The notes below the pieces were generated by a model. It was not told the origin of the DNA. It searched no databases and worked only from the letters and a program-made list of their open reading frames with translations. A program made the translations under genes and the position numbers. 64,000 nucleotides of DNA from Anastrepha obliqua (Eukaryota; Arthropoda; Insecta; Diptera; Tephritidae): assembly GCF_027943255.1 (NCBI RefSeq), contig NC_072895.1:21426001-21490000 (forward strand), given 5' to 3'. This document shows positions 9,370 to 19,060 of the stretch, in pieces (the first letter of the stretch is position 1; the number at the start of each line of letters is the position of its first letter).

Positions 9370-10080
9370 TCTCTCTCACTGCGTACAGCTTTTTAAAAAA
9401 GAAAAACAGAAATCGTAATGCTGCATAACCTCAAATATCGTGCCTTGTGCATTTTTGTTTTAACATACCCTCGAAACAGCCAATAAAACATTTGTTTAAT
9501 TAAAAACAGTAAGTCGTCCGACGATGGAGGATGGTTCTGTGTGTAGAAGTCCACGCAAGTGAAGAAAATCACTGATTTCCATTCACTTGGGAGTGGCCAG
9601 GACGATTTTTGCTGCATACGGTCCAAGCAGCTCACAACTTTCGAGCTCCGCCCAAGTATCCTCTGGATAGCTTCCAAACATCCTTTTAGAGCGAGCTAAT
9701 ATGAGAAGGTGAAGCAACCCAGGATATGTGGTTATGCGCAGGGTTTGGGACCCGCCACATAAAAGCACCAGTCCAAGCAGCCGTCCATCCTGTCAACTCA
9801 ATTCTGCAGCACTTTTCGAATGATTTCGGACCCGATTTTACAGCAATAGCTCATGTTTTAGTGTCATTTGTTTCTTGATTTTCAGCAATATAATCAACCA
9901 TAACGGTAAAACAAACTTAGTGTATAAAATATAAATTTTTGAACTGCTCTCAAAACACTCTCAAAAACAAAAAAAAAATAAAAATAGCTTGCGCTCAGAA
10001 TGTATTGGCTTATTCTTAAATAGGTGTGGATTTTCTCACCCCAAATACTGCGTTTGGTTCGTCAATCCAACTACCGAGAT
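9370..10080. other. Unassigned DNA
   Basis: No supported feature. ORFs of 61 and 94 codons on the minus strand (9393-9768) match nothing I recognise and show no domain motif. An A-run lies at about 9969-9978. Confidence 0.35.
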
Positions 10081-10083
10081 GAA

Positions 10084-10690
10084 AGTACTTACTTACTTAT
10101 GTGGCGCTACAACAGTGTATCGGTTCTGGTCGTATCCAAAACAGCGCGCCAGCTGTTGCTGTCATGCGCTCGCTGGTGCCAGTTATAACTCTCGAGTGCA
10201 GATAGATTATGCAGCATTTGGTCCTTCCAACGGAGGTGCGATCTTCCTCTTTCTCGTCCTCCTTCCTGGAGCGTCTTCTTTCCTACGTGTGACGTGTCCA
10301 AGCCAACGTAGCCGCTGTATTTTTACACGCTTAACTATGTACATGTCCCTATAACGCTCACACAGATCGCTGTTCCACCGTACACAATACACCGTACCTC
10401 ACCAACGCGGAGGAGACCAAAGATCTTACGAAGAATTTTTCACTCGAAAGCTCCTAAAACTTTATCATCTGCTGTTGATATCGTGTATGCGTCTACCACA
10501 TATATCAGGACGGAAATGTTGAATGTTTTGTAAAGTGTCAGTTTGGTCCTTCGGGACCTCAACTTCTCAATTGCTACTACAGAGCCCAAAGTAGCGAATG
10601 TTGACAAGAGCTATTCTCCATTCGATCTCCATTGATCTCCAAGCTGACGTCATTCTGTTGTGATTGCTGATCCCAAAGGTAGACAAAGTC
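10084..10690 (-). pseudogene. 5'-truncated RTE-like retrotransposon, second copy
   Basis: The minus strand ends at TAAGTAAGTAAGTAC (10086-10100), a clean TAAG tandem tail. Upstream it encodes, with frameshifts, IQRLRWLGHVTRRKEDAPG and then RGRSHLRWKDQ and YNWHQRAHDSNSWRAVL. Further upstream it has TKLTLYKTFNISVLIYV and DNA near 10650-10690 resembling the RT region text about VCRLPLGSAI. It is the same superfamily as the copy at 8828 but clearly diverged. The frame is broken several times. Confidence 0.68.
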
Positions 10691-11560
10691 CTTCACAAAT
10701 GAAAGTATACCTCATTCAAAAAGCTGATGATTTAATTAAAATCGGTGCCATTCCCCAGTTGCTCCAAAGATCATCCAAGTAGCGAAATCGAAGCGGATCA
10801 TCATTTGCCATCAATTCACGTATCAATTACCCGAATCTTATAAGCTAATAAGCCGACTTCTTTATGCAGAATCTCATCAAGCAAGTGCAGCTAAATTGCT
10901 TTGACATCAAAAGATGTAACTCCTCTTACAAAAAATCGTGCACACCACCTGGTGGAATCCAGAGATTTTCACCAAGGATATCCTGAAAAGCTTCAATATA
11001 ATCGTCATGGTTCGTCATGCAACGAAAGCTAGGCATCATAAATAGCGCCCATTATCCTAGGTGTACAGAGAACCTCGGTGCAAACATAAGTCATAAATTT
11101 AGGTTACGATAAGGGGGCGCTAAAGCCCAATGTGATACCTGGATTTGATTTCCATCCACTAACGAAGTTGGTTAAACCACTTAGATCTTTTTAAGACGAG
11201 TGAGTCCCTCCGTTATAACACCTGTGAAGACTCTGGTGGTTGATCTGTTGAATCCAAGCAGGCATTTTGTCTTTTTAAGATTCAGTTTTGGCCAGAGCGC
11301 AGTTAGTAGTCAAAGGCCATCTTCTATTGGTTTCCTCGATTAAGTTCAAGTCAATCACAGTATACAGTTGGTTTAGAGAAATGCTTAGGTCCTCTACCAC
11401 TCGTTGAAGATCAAACTCAGAGCCTTTCCTTGTACCCTCACTCGCTCTTTCATTTCCCCCTCTTCAGAGTGGCCGGAGACCCAAAAAATTGTGGTTTTGC
11501 GTTGTTGGGTTGAATGAATTAAGTCCTTCCAACCAGTGGCTGCCATAGCACCTTCTGTGT
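10691..11560. other. Mostly unassigned; weak retrotransposon similarity on minus strand 11100-11400
   Basis: On the minus strand around 11320-11170 a frame reads WPKLNLKKTKCLLGFNR and then TGVITEGLTRL. This resembles the segment just after RNase H in the I/LOA-like elements elsewhere here (compare the VLTGHC-type motif). It is too decayed for a firm call. I see nothing else in this stretch. Confidence 0.25.
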
Positions 11561-11569
11561 ATGAAACCT

Positions 11570-11800
11570 CAAATGATGGAAAAAGATTTTTCTATAGCGT
11601 TCGCCTTTCGGCAAGCAATGGCAAACCTCCGAGTCTATTTCTGCGCTGAAAAAGCTCCTTATAAAAACCACTTGCTGTTCGGAGTCGGCTCAAAACTGTA
11701 GGTCCCGCCATTAGGAGGAGGGACCTCAATTGGGAGAAGGAACTGGACTAAACAGCCAATAAAAAGGTATATGAGCCAATTATATATATTATATGTATTT
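11570..11800 (+). repeat. Repeat family R, 3' end with TA-rich tail
   Basis: This interspersed repeat contains GGCAAACCTCCGAGT, AAAAGCTCCTTATAAAAA and GTTCGGAGTCGGCT and ends in CCAATTATATATATT. Reverse-complement relatives occur at 12405-12560 and 60436-60480. The shared TA-repeat terminus suggests the 3' UTR of a non-LTR element or a SINE. No coding text is visible. Confidence 0.5.
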
Positions 11801-11814
11801 TTTTTTTGTTTTTC

Positions 11815-11990
11815 CTTGTACACTCCTCTTGGGAGCATAGGACCTCGACAAAACTTAGTCTTGCGATGGTTTCGTTAATCTATTTGATTTCTGACAAGAT
11901 AGGTGATTAGCCTGCCGCTATCAGTCCTAAGTAGTGGGAATGCCCACCTGCCGTTGCTTAGGAACAACGCCTTCTTACTGCTAGGAGCGC
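11815..11990 (+). repeat. Repeat family S, copy 1
   Basis: This segment (GGGAGCATAGGACCTCGACA, TTGCGATGGTTTCGTTAA, TGATTAGCCTGCCGCTA) is closely matched at 56870-57000 on the same strand. Nothing coding is visible. It is probably the 3' untranslated end of a retrotransposon, but this is inference. Confidence 0.45.
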
Positions 11991-12404
11991 CATATGTGTG
12001 TCAAATTTTTCTGGCAGAAGGATCCCACAGATGTTTGAGGACTTCCCTAAATATAGAGTGTCTACGTATTATATATATATAATAGTATAAATTCCTAGGA
12101 CTAGCATCCGGTGTCCTTCTACGTTTCCTTCTCACAAAAATCTATACGGCTTACCTTAACCTTTGCCAAATATCGAGGGACCATAGCAATAGTGGTTTTT
12201 ATTTCCAGTGCAGGCAGTTAGGCGAAACCGAATTAATGTTTATCGATTAGAGAGAAGTAAGGCTATTACCAGTGAGAATCTGGCAAATCTGTCTATATTA
12301 TGGCCAAGTAGATAACCAATCATTCTATTTACAACGACTTCGAGTCAATTTTAAAGAGATAAAAATAGGAGGATACTTAAAATAGCGTGAAGTTTTGAAC
12401 GAAA

Positions 12405-12560
12405 GTTCAAGTTGGTGTTGGTTTCACGCCTTTTGTTGAGTGTTTTTGCCGAGCTCCACCTACTGTTTGCAGTGTGCGTCTTGATATTTTTTTGACGAAG
12501 GACAGTTGGATTGATTTCTAAGAACACCCGGAAATTTGTCATTGCCTACTGAGCGCAAAC
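12405..12560 (-). repeat. Repeat family R, inverted copy
   Basis: Positions around 12440-12490 (GCCGAGCTCCACCTACTG, GTGTGCGTCTTGATA) correspond in reverse complement to the family R segment between the GTCGGCT block and the TA tail. The TA-rich end itself is not obvious in this copy. Confidence 0.4.
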
Positions 12561-12744
12561 CGCTTTTTTTTTCTCCGAGATCGGCGACGAGATCTAGGAC
12601 GAAACGAACAGACATCTACTGGACCAGCCAGTGTTTAGACAGACAATAAACGGCATTCATCGGGAGGCTTGAGGTGCTTTTAGTGGCGTTAAAGTCCCAC
12701 ACTGACTAAGGCTTTCGATTGCCTTTACACCTCGTAAAAACAAA

Positions 12745-13140
12745 AACAAAAAATCGGGAGAACAATCCCGACCTTTTTAAGCTTCTGACCACCCAATGCC
12801 GTAATCGGAGTCCAGCCACCACCTACAGCAGATGAAGAGCTCCAGCTTACCCGTGAGAACCCCTTCACTTTGGCACAATTACGTTCTGAATACTGTAGCA
12901 GGTTAAACTCCTACCTATCCAGAATTAACCCCGACATACCCAATATATGGCCTGCATGTGAAGGCACCCCGCACGACACGCACCACCTTTTCACATGCCT
13001 CTCCATACCCACTCAACTAACATCCCTCTCCCTCCCCAATCTGCCAAGACAGCATGTTTCCTGGGCCTGCCTTTAGATGAAGATGATCGGTGATATACAC
13101 TACACTAACAGGGCTTGTTCTACTGCTCCAACAACAACAA
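12745..13140 (+). pseudogene. Non-LTR retrotransposon 3' end with (CAA)n tail
   Basis: The frame at 12870-13076 reads LRSEYCSRLNSYLSRINPDI, then WPACEGTPHDTHHLFTCLS. This is a C-terminal segment after RNase H with a Cys/His (C...H...C) zinc-binding pattern. It ends shortly before a 3' UTR that finishes in CAACAACAACAACAAC (13126-13142). The first Cys of the usual CPAC motif reads WPAC, so one zinc ligand appears lost. The element is severely 5'-truncated; no RT is present. The clade is I/Jockey-like, not resolved further. Confidence 0.6.
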
Positions 13141-13142
13141 CA

Positions 13143-14580
13143 ACTACGGCGGCCGCTCTGTTCGATATCTAGTGACATAAGCAGAGGAAACGAGAAGCTT
13201 CCAACCCGTTCGGTAGCTCAAATGGCAGAAAGCTAAATTTCACTTGTGTTTCCAACAACCGTCACTTAGCTCCGGAAAGAAGAAACTCTGCAGCACCAAA
13301 AAATCGCTTAAGTTCCTAGTTGGTCACTTAAAAAGATCAAAGATTTAAGCCCCAAGAAAAAGAACTGAATGTGCTCAGATTATTCGCCACGATGATAGCT
13401 GTGTGCGTGTACATAGGCTAAAGTTTGTATAACTGAAATGTTTTCTTGTCTACTCTACAGAGTATAAAAATGCAAACGAATCCGGTTTGAAACAAACTTG
13501 CCGCAAACCAAAAAACTAGACATTAGTTGCAATCTTTGCCACATAACTGCTCCGAAGCACACGTGCACCAAAAATATGTTCACGTATTTCTATTGTTCCT
13601 TTTTGTTTCCACTTCAAAAGTGCCCAGGGATGAATGTCGAAGAATGAAAATTTCTATACTTTTTTATTTTATTTTTTTTACTTTTATTTCTTCTACAAGC
13701 CTTCACTATTTCTTTTCTTATTTTTGTTTTTGCTACACATCTGCTAACGTGTTTCCTTTTTAATGCGATTACTCCTTTACTCTGTCCTTTTTCACGTATT
13801 TTGTTGTTGCTGTGTTTTTTTTTTTAGCTTTAGTTTGCTCTTAATTTTTATTGCATTCCCTTGTTTGGCAAACGGATTTAGGGCGTTGATTGCATGTAAT
13901 CCTCTTTCCTGTATTGTCAACTGTTGATGCGCATACCAGTTTTCACTGTGATAAGATACTTTGGATGATAATGCAGAAGAGGCTAAGATAGCAACTATCC
14001 AGATGCACAAAATGTACTGACGTGCAGAGGCAAATGGAGATGGAGAAAAGAATAGAATAACCGAAAAAATATGCACACATACATGCAGGTTTTTTTGTTT
14101 TTGATGTTGTAAATGTTAGCTAAAAATGAACTCGGTCATTGCGTGCACCTTTAAGGTATAGAATTGGCCAACAAAAATTGCAGCATCAGCATTTGATTCA
14201 TCTTGTACGTTTGTGGCAAGGGCCATGTAATGGGCTGCTTGCCTAATTTTCGTAGAATTGCAACAGTTACGAGTATTCTTCCAAAGTGCAGATGGATAAT
14301 TTCGAGTTAAAGCTCCAAATTGCATGCAAAGGGTTTTATCATGGATAAACCTATTGCTAAAACTCTTCCAAACACACAGGCGAGTTCGTGAGCTTACAAA
14401 CTGCGACTTACTGGTAAAGATGGGGCAACACTTTGCCGATATTAGGTCTGGCCCCTTCATAAAGTATTTAATAGGATGGTCAAAACAAATTGTTTCTTTC
14501 TTGACACTACCGTTAAATTTGTTCTATGGGCAAAAAACTTGGTAATGGTAATGGTAATGATTGTACGGGTTAGGCTAAGT
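13143..14580. other. Unassigned DNA
   Basis: No supported gene. Minus-strand ORFs at 13792-14076 and 14116-14460 have no motif I recognise. The second may be decayed retrotransposon sequence, as it lies just downstream of the family F fragment on the same strand, but nothing in it shows that. A T-rich stretch lies at 13640-13760. Confidence 0.35.
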
Positions 14581-14584
14581 CCTT

Positions 14585-14975
14585 TATCATCATTTATCCA
14601 TGTTGGGTTAGTGTTACACTCTTCCCTAGACGATAAGATAATCTTGTATCTCTTTGTAAAATTGAGTACGGGTTCCGTGTGGTCATTCGCCTGGGTTATG
14701 CATACTGCATGTTGAACCCTGTTCAAGGTATTAATGTATCCAGTAAGATCTTCTGGTTTAAGTTTTTCTTTCATATGAAAAGAGAGTGATTGCATAGTTG
14801 CTTCCTCTTGTATTGCTAAATGTAGCGATGGTAAAGCGATTAAAAGCGCTTCCATGCCAACAGTTGGGGTAGTTCTCATGCCCCTGTTATGCTTAGGCAC
14901 GCCAGCCTTTGTAGTTTACACCGTTTTGATATAGCAGTAGTTTGATTTGTTTTAACCCAGCATACCAAAGCCCCA
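14585..14975 (-). pseudogene. Family F retrotransposon remnant, downstream half
   Basis: On the minus strand, directly after the DD41D insertion, the frame reads YGALVCWVKTNQT, LQRLACLSITGA, a one-base break, and then MRTTPTVGMEAL, LPSLHLAIQEEA and LKPEDLTGYINTLNRVQ, and ends near NPTWINDD. This is the thumb and connection region between RT and RNase H of an I/LOA-like element. No RNase H follows. Removing the transposon and one TA joins VRPSV to YGALVCW in frame with the part at 16274-16495. Confidence 0.7.
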
Positions 14976-14979
14976 TATA

Positions 14980-16271
14980 TGTAACGGGGGATTTTTTAGC
15001 TATTATCTTTTTAAACAGTTGGTTTAAAGAGCTGACGCACGTTTCGTGTTTTGTTTCACTGTCAAACATCTTCAGTTTGGTCTATAATTTAACCATAATT
15101 CGTCTTACAAACGAGCAACGCTTGCAAATCATTGAATTTTATTATAAAAATGCGTGTTCTGTTAAGAAAGTTTATTGCGCGCTTCTTCCATTTTATGGTC
15201 AGTTTAATTGACCCACTGAAGCGACTATTCGAGCTATTGTGACTAAATTTAGAACCAAATTTACATTAATGGACATCAAACCACCAACACGCTTACGTAG
15301 AGCGCGAACTGAAGAAAATATCGCAGCTGTATCGGCCAGTGTTAATGATGACCATCAATTATCGATTCGTCGCCATGCGCAGCAATTGGGCCTCTGTTAC
15401 TCAACAATGTGGAAAATTTTGCGAAAAGATTTAAGTGTGAAGCCTTTCAAAATACAGCTGGTGCAAGAATTGAAGCCGAGCGACCTACCGGAACGCAGAA
15501 TTTTTCGTGAATGGGCTCTTAGAAAGACCGGCCGAAAAATTGTGTTCAGCGACGAAGCTCATTTTTGGATCAATGGGTACGTAAATAAGCAGAATTGTCG
15601 ATTTTGGAGTGAAGATCAGCGAGAAGAATTGCAACAGCTACCAATGTACCCAGAAAAGATCACAGTTTTGTGCGGTTTATGGGCTGGAGGTATCATTGGA
15701 CCGTACTTCTTCGAAGATGCTGCGAATCGTAACGTAATTGTGAATGGTGAGCGCTACCGTGAAATGATATCCAATTTTTTTTGCCCAAAATGTAAGAGCT
15801 TGACTTGCATGACATGTGGTTTCAGCAAAACGGTGCCACATGCCACACAGCACGCGTAACAATGGACTTGTTGGGAGGCGAGTTCGGTAAACATTTTCTT
15901 GCACGTTCGGGACCTGTCAATTGGCCATCCAGATCGTGCGATATAACGCCTTTAGATTATTTTTTGTGGGGCTATGTCAAAGCTCATGTCTATTCAGACA
16001 AGCCTGCTTCAATTAACGCATTGGAAGACAACATTAAAGCATTTATATGTGAGATACCGGCCGAAACATTGGAAAGAGTATGCCAAAATTGGACTAAGCG
16101 GATGGACCATTTGAAGCGCAGTCGCGGTCAACATTTGCATGAAATAATTTTTAAAGATTAAATTATATGGACTGTACTATCGATTTAAATAAAAATGTCA
16201 TGCATTTTTGTGAATTTGACGTGTGTTTTTTTGAAAAACTTTCCTATAACTCTTAAAAAATCACCCTTTGG
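14980..16271 (+). mobile_element. DD41D mariner-like element, copy 1 (inactive)
   Basis: This is a 1.29 kb Tc1/mariner-superfamily element inserted at a TA in family F. The ends read GGGGGATTTTTTAG at about 14985 and, on the minus strand, AAGGGTGATTTTTTAAGA at 16268. The TA lies at 16272-16273 on the right. Its ends resemble those of the copy at 45624-47993 and the 305 bp MITE at 30273-30577, all of AAGGGTGATT type, which suggests one related group. The left end is less well preserved. Confidence 0.85.
15100..16161 (+). pseudogene. DD41D transposase pseudogene (copy 1)
   Basis: The frame starts around LTNEQRLQIIEFYYKNACSV (N-terminal helix-turn-helix) and hits TGA at 15209. It continues in the same frame through RRARTEENIAAVSASVND to VFSDEAHFWINGYVNKQNCR (first catalytic Asp). 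It then slips frame in a T-run near 15776-15782. The second frame reads MWFQQNGATCHTARV: the second catalytic Asp is replaced by Asn (AAC at 15829-15831). TPLDYFLWGYVK supplies the third Asp, 41 residues after position two. Stop is at 16161. Three independent defects make it dead. The spacing matches DD41D (rosa-type) transposases. Confidence 0.85.
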
Positions 16272-16273
16272 TA

Positions 16274-16495
16274 CACTAGGTCTTACCATTTGGGTGTGGA
16301 TCCAGAAGGTCAATTAAGCGTTCAGACCCCAGGATTTACCCATGAGTTCTTTTGTTGTCCAAAGGTTTTTCGTTGCCTTTTTTATTACTGAGTTGAGGTT
16401 GGCCTCCCAAGTGAGTTTTTTATCCAAGATAATTCCTAGATATTTAACCTCTTTCTTTAGAGGTACGTCTATTCCATTTATTCCCTGGGTGGGTG
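16274..16495 (-). pseudogene. Family F retrotransposon remnant, upstream half
   Basis: The minus strand reads GINGIDVPLKKEVKYLGIIL, DKKLTWEANLNSVIKKAT and LMGKSWGLN up to the mariner junction. YLGIILD is RT motif E and the primer grip of I/LOA/R1-type elements. Upstream of about 16495 the similarity stops, so the palm with its catalytic Asp residues is gone. Together with 14585-14975 this forms one element split by the DD41D insertion. Confidence 0.72.
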
Positions 16496-16849
16496 GTGGC
16501 AAAAAAACAAAAAAACAACGGCAATCAAAAAAATCGGTATCAGCATCATTTAATGACGAATGCATGCGCACAAAGCAATAAAAATAGATATCGTCGGGAT
16601 ATGTACTTGTCGGCACGAAAATAAAACTAAGAACCAGCGAACGAGTGAAGGTGCGGAGTTCGATGAACTAATACGATTGTCTTGAGCCGCTTGAGGGCAC
16701 TTAGCTGGTCCAATATGGTGAACGAACAAATGCAAGACAAAATCACAGCTCCGGTCATAATTTCCAATTTTTCACAGGCGAAGGTCTTCATACTAGTGCT
16801 CCTTTCTTCCATAAAGAAGTGATCTCGCATTTGTTGTCATTTAATAATA
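16496..16849. other. Unassigned DNA between retrotransposon fragments
   Basis: No motif is recognised. The minus-strand ORFs here (16550-16830) have no family resemblance that I can defend. Confidence 0.3.
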
Positions 16850-17572
16850 GGTAGATAAGTAGGTGAAATGGTTGAAGTGTCAGTCTGGCACTCCACAAGT
16901 AGCACTAAAGACCTCCAACAGGCAAATATCTACAGCCAGCCAGAGCTGTTGATTTAATGGAGAAGATAGAAGGGATCCCCTGGCAAGCCGATCAGCAAAT
17001 TCGTTTCCCTCTATGTTCCTATGTCCTGGAACTCAGATCCGAGAAATGCTACCTGCACACCCAAGAGAAAGAGATTTAATCTCTTCCTTACAGGAGTTTA
17101 CTAATTTCGTTCTGCACCATGGCGTCGCCAGAGCCTTGATCGCGGCTTGACTATCAGAGAAAATGTTAATATCTCTCTCGCTCTCGCGTTCCCTAAGCAT
17201 TTTGCATGCCTGCAGGATCGCATAGTCTTCTGCTTGAAAAACACTAGCAGTATTCGGTAGTCTAAAGGAAATAGATAAATTTTCTAATTTATATAAAACC
17301 CCTGCTCCGACTCCTGATTCCATCTTGGAACCGTCTGTAAAGACAGAGGTGCCAGCTTCGGTGCAGATTTTCCCCTCGAACCAATCCTGCCCATTTGGAA
17401 AGATTGCCCAGCACGACCCTCAAACTCTAGTTTGCGGATAGAGAGATCTGTTCGAAGTTCGGAGAAATACGTTGTTAGCTGCCCGAAAATGCTACCATGT
17501 CCCTTGAGAGATTGCCTCCAGAAGCCAACCTCTTTTAACCTCATTGCACGTTGAGCTGCGATGGAAATAACG
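16850..17572 (-). pseudogene. Family B retrotransposon 3' part, copy 1
   Basis: This minus-strand non-LTR fragment has an RNase H domain: FQAEDYAILQACKMLRERES and DINIFSDSQAAIKALATPWC, where E and D of the RNase H core are visible. Compared with the copy at 30914-31995 it lacks the C-terminal zinc region (internal deletion near 16970-16980). Its 3' end on the minus strand is CACCTACTTATCTACC (16849-16864), a degraded CTAC tandem tail. It abuts a family A fragment of opposite orientation at 17573. Confidence 0.72.
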
Positions 17573-17860
17573 TAATGCTTTGCTAGAGCAATGCTACGAA
17601 TTTTGAGCTCCGATGTCATGAGAACGAGTAAAATTTGTGCTCTCAAACTGGCGGATATTTTAAGATTTGCCAAAGAATCTGGAAAACTCTCACACGACTA
17701 CCTAACTATATCTCTGTCTCTTTACCATCCTATCTTTTTCCTTCTGTTGCTTCTCTCCTTTCCTCCTTGACTATCTACCGTTTCATTTACCGGAGCTTTC
17801 AATACAATACAATTCCCTTTTTAGCTTCTTGGCTCGACTTTTCAAATTTCAATGTTCCAT
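17573..17860 (+). repeat. Family A retrotransposon 3' terminal fragment (A1)
   Basis: This stretch aligns by eye with the 3' end of the long copy at 23080-25532 (compare 25250-25530). It shares GATTTGCCAAAGAATCTGGA-type text, the T/C-rich segment CTCCTTTCCTCCTTGACTAT and the terminal GCTCGACTTTTCAAATTTCA. It holds only the last codons and the 3' UTR. Confidence 0.7.
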
Positions 17861-19060
17861 CATTAATTTTACTAAATTACATTAGACACTTCCGTTTTTG
17901 AATTCATTCTTGCACTCTGGGCGGAATTTTATTTTCTTCTATTTTCATTTTTTCTATGAACTGACCGATTACACATACATACAAGTATGTGCATAAGTAT
18001 GTGTGTATCAACTGCATAATCACAAAAGGTATTGCCTTCTAACGCACACTCAAATATGCATGTGTGAAAATGTATTTATGCTGAACCACAACTCACATGA
18101 GATTGGCTGTGGCCTGCAAGCTATGAATCCAGTATTAATATAGAAACATGCCACCGAGAAGGAGGACGTGGCGTTGTGCAACTTGTAGTGGCTCGTAAAT
18201 TTTGTGACGGTTATTATTTAGCCACGAAAAGTCGACCATTTCCGCTTTTAAAAAGCGTAATCTGGCATTTCCGGTTCGCTCGTTGCACATTTAGTCTAGC
18301 GTTAATACAAGTAAATGTGCTGTTGTAGCCACACCAACAAAGGCACATACACACACGCACATACACACACAGCCACACAGAATGTGCTCTAACGAACCAA
18401 AGCATGAATGTCGTGCTTAGCCAAAGCGATAAATTATTTATAAAGTGCAATTAAAACTCACACAAATGCACATTAGCGACCTGCAACTGTGTGCGTAGAC
18501 GCCAGGATATGGTACTCATATAGATTTGCACTTTGCTCGGGTTGCATGGCAACCACCGAATCACTATATTACATGGCATTATGTGACCTAATTTTTGTAT
18601 TTAATGCACTTGGCCAGAGGTGAACGATCCTTTCGTGCAATTTGTGGTTTCAGAATGAGATTTTATTGCATATCCTTTGCTGGTGAGTGAGTATTAAATA
18701 TTGTACTAACTATTAACTACATCTGCATGGTTGTTGTAGTCACGTATTCATTAGTTGGTGCGGATTATAATAAGCAACGCCACTGACGACGAGCGGTACT
18801 TCCTTATATATGTATGTAAGTAAAGCGCGGAAACATTTTTGTTGCAAAGCGGTAAAATCGTTTATTTATGACCGTTGCAACAAACGATACGACAAATTGT
18901 TCCTCACTTTAATGTGCTTTTGACTCTTATCATTTTCTGAGAAATTCTCAAGCAAAAATTTGACCATGTTAAGTGAAGTTTATCTGTAGGTTTGTGTATA
19001 ATAAGAAGCAAGCTGAAAATATTTTGAAGACTGATTAATAAATTGATATTTATTCACTGT
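17861..19060. other. Unassigned DNA with CA/TATG microsatellites
   Basis: No gene is supported. A CACA-rich run lies at 18347-18372, and TATGTATG and ACATACA runs lie near 17975-18005. The short ORFs are products of these repeats. Confidence 0.4.

Noticed and set aside
17284..17673. 129-codon minus-strand ORF as one protein
   Set aside because: It crosses the junction at 17573 between family B and antisense family A; its first part is meaningless.
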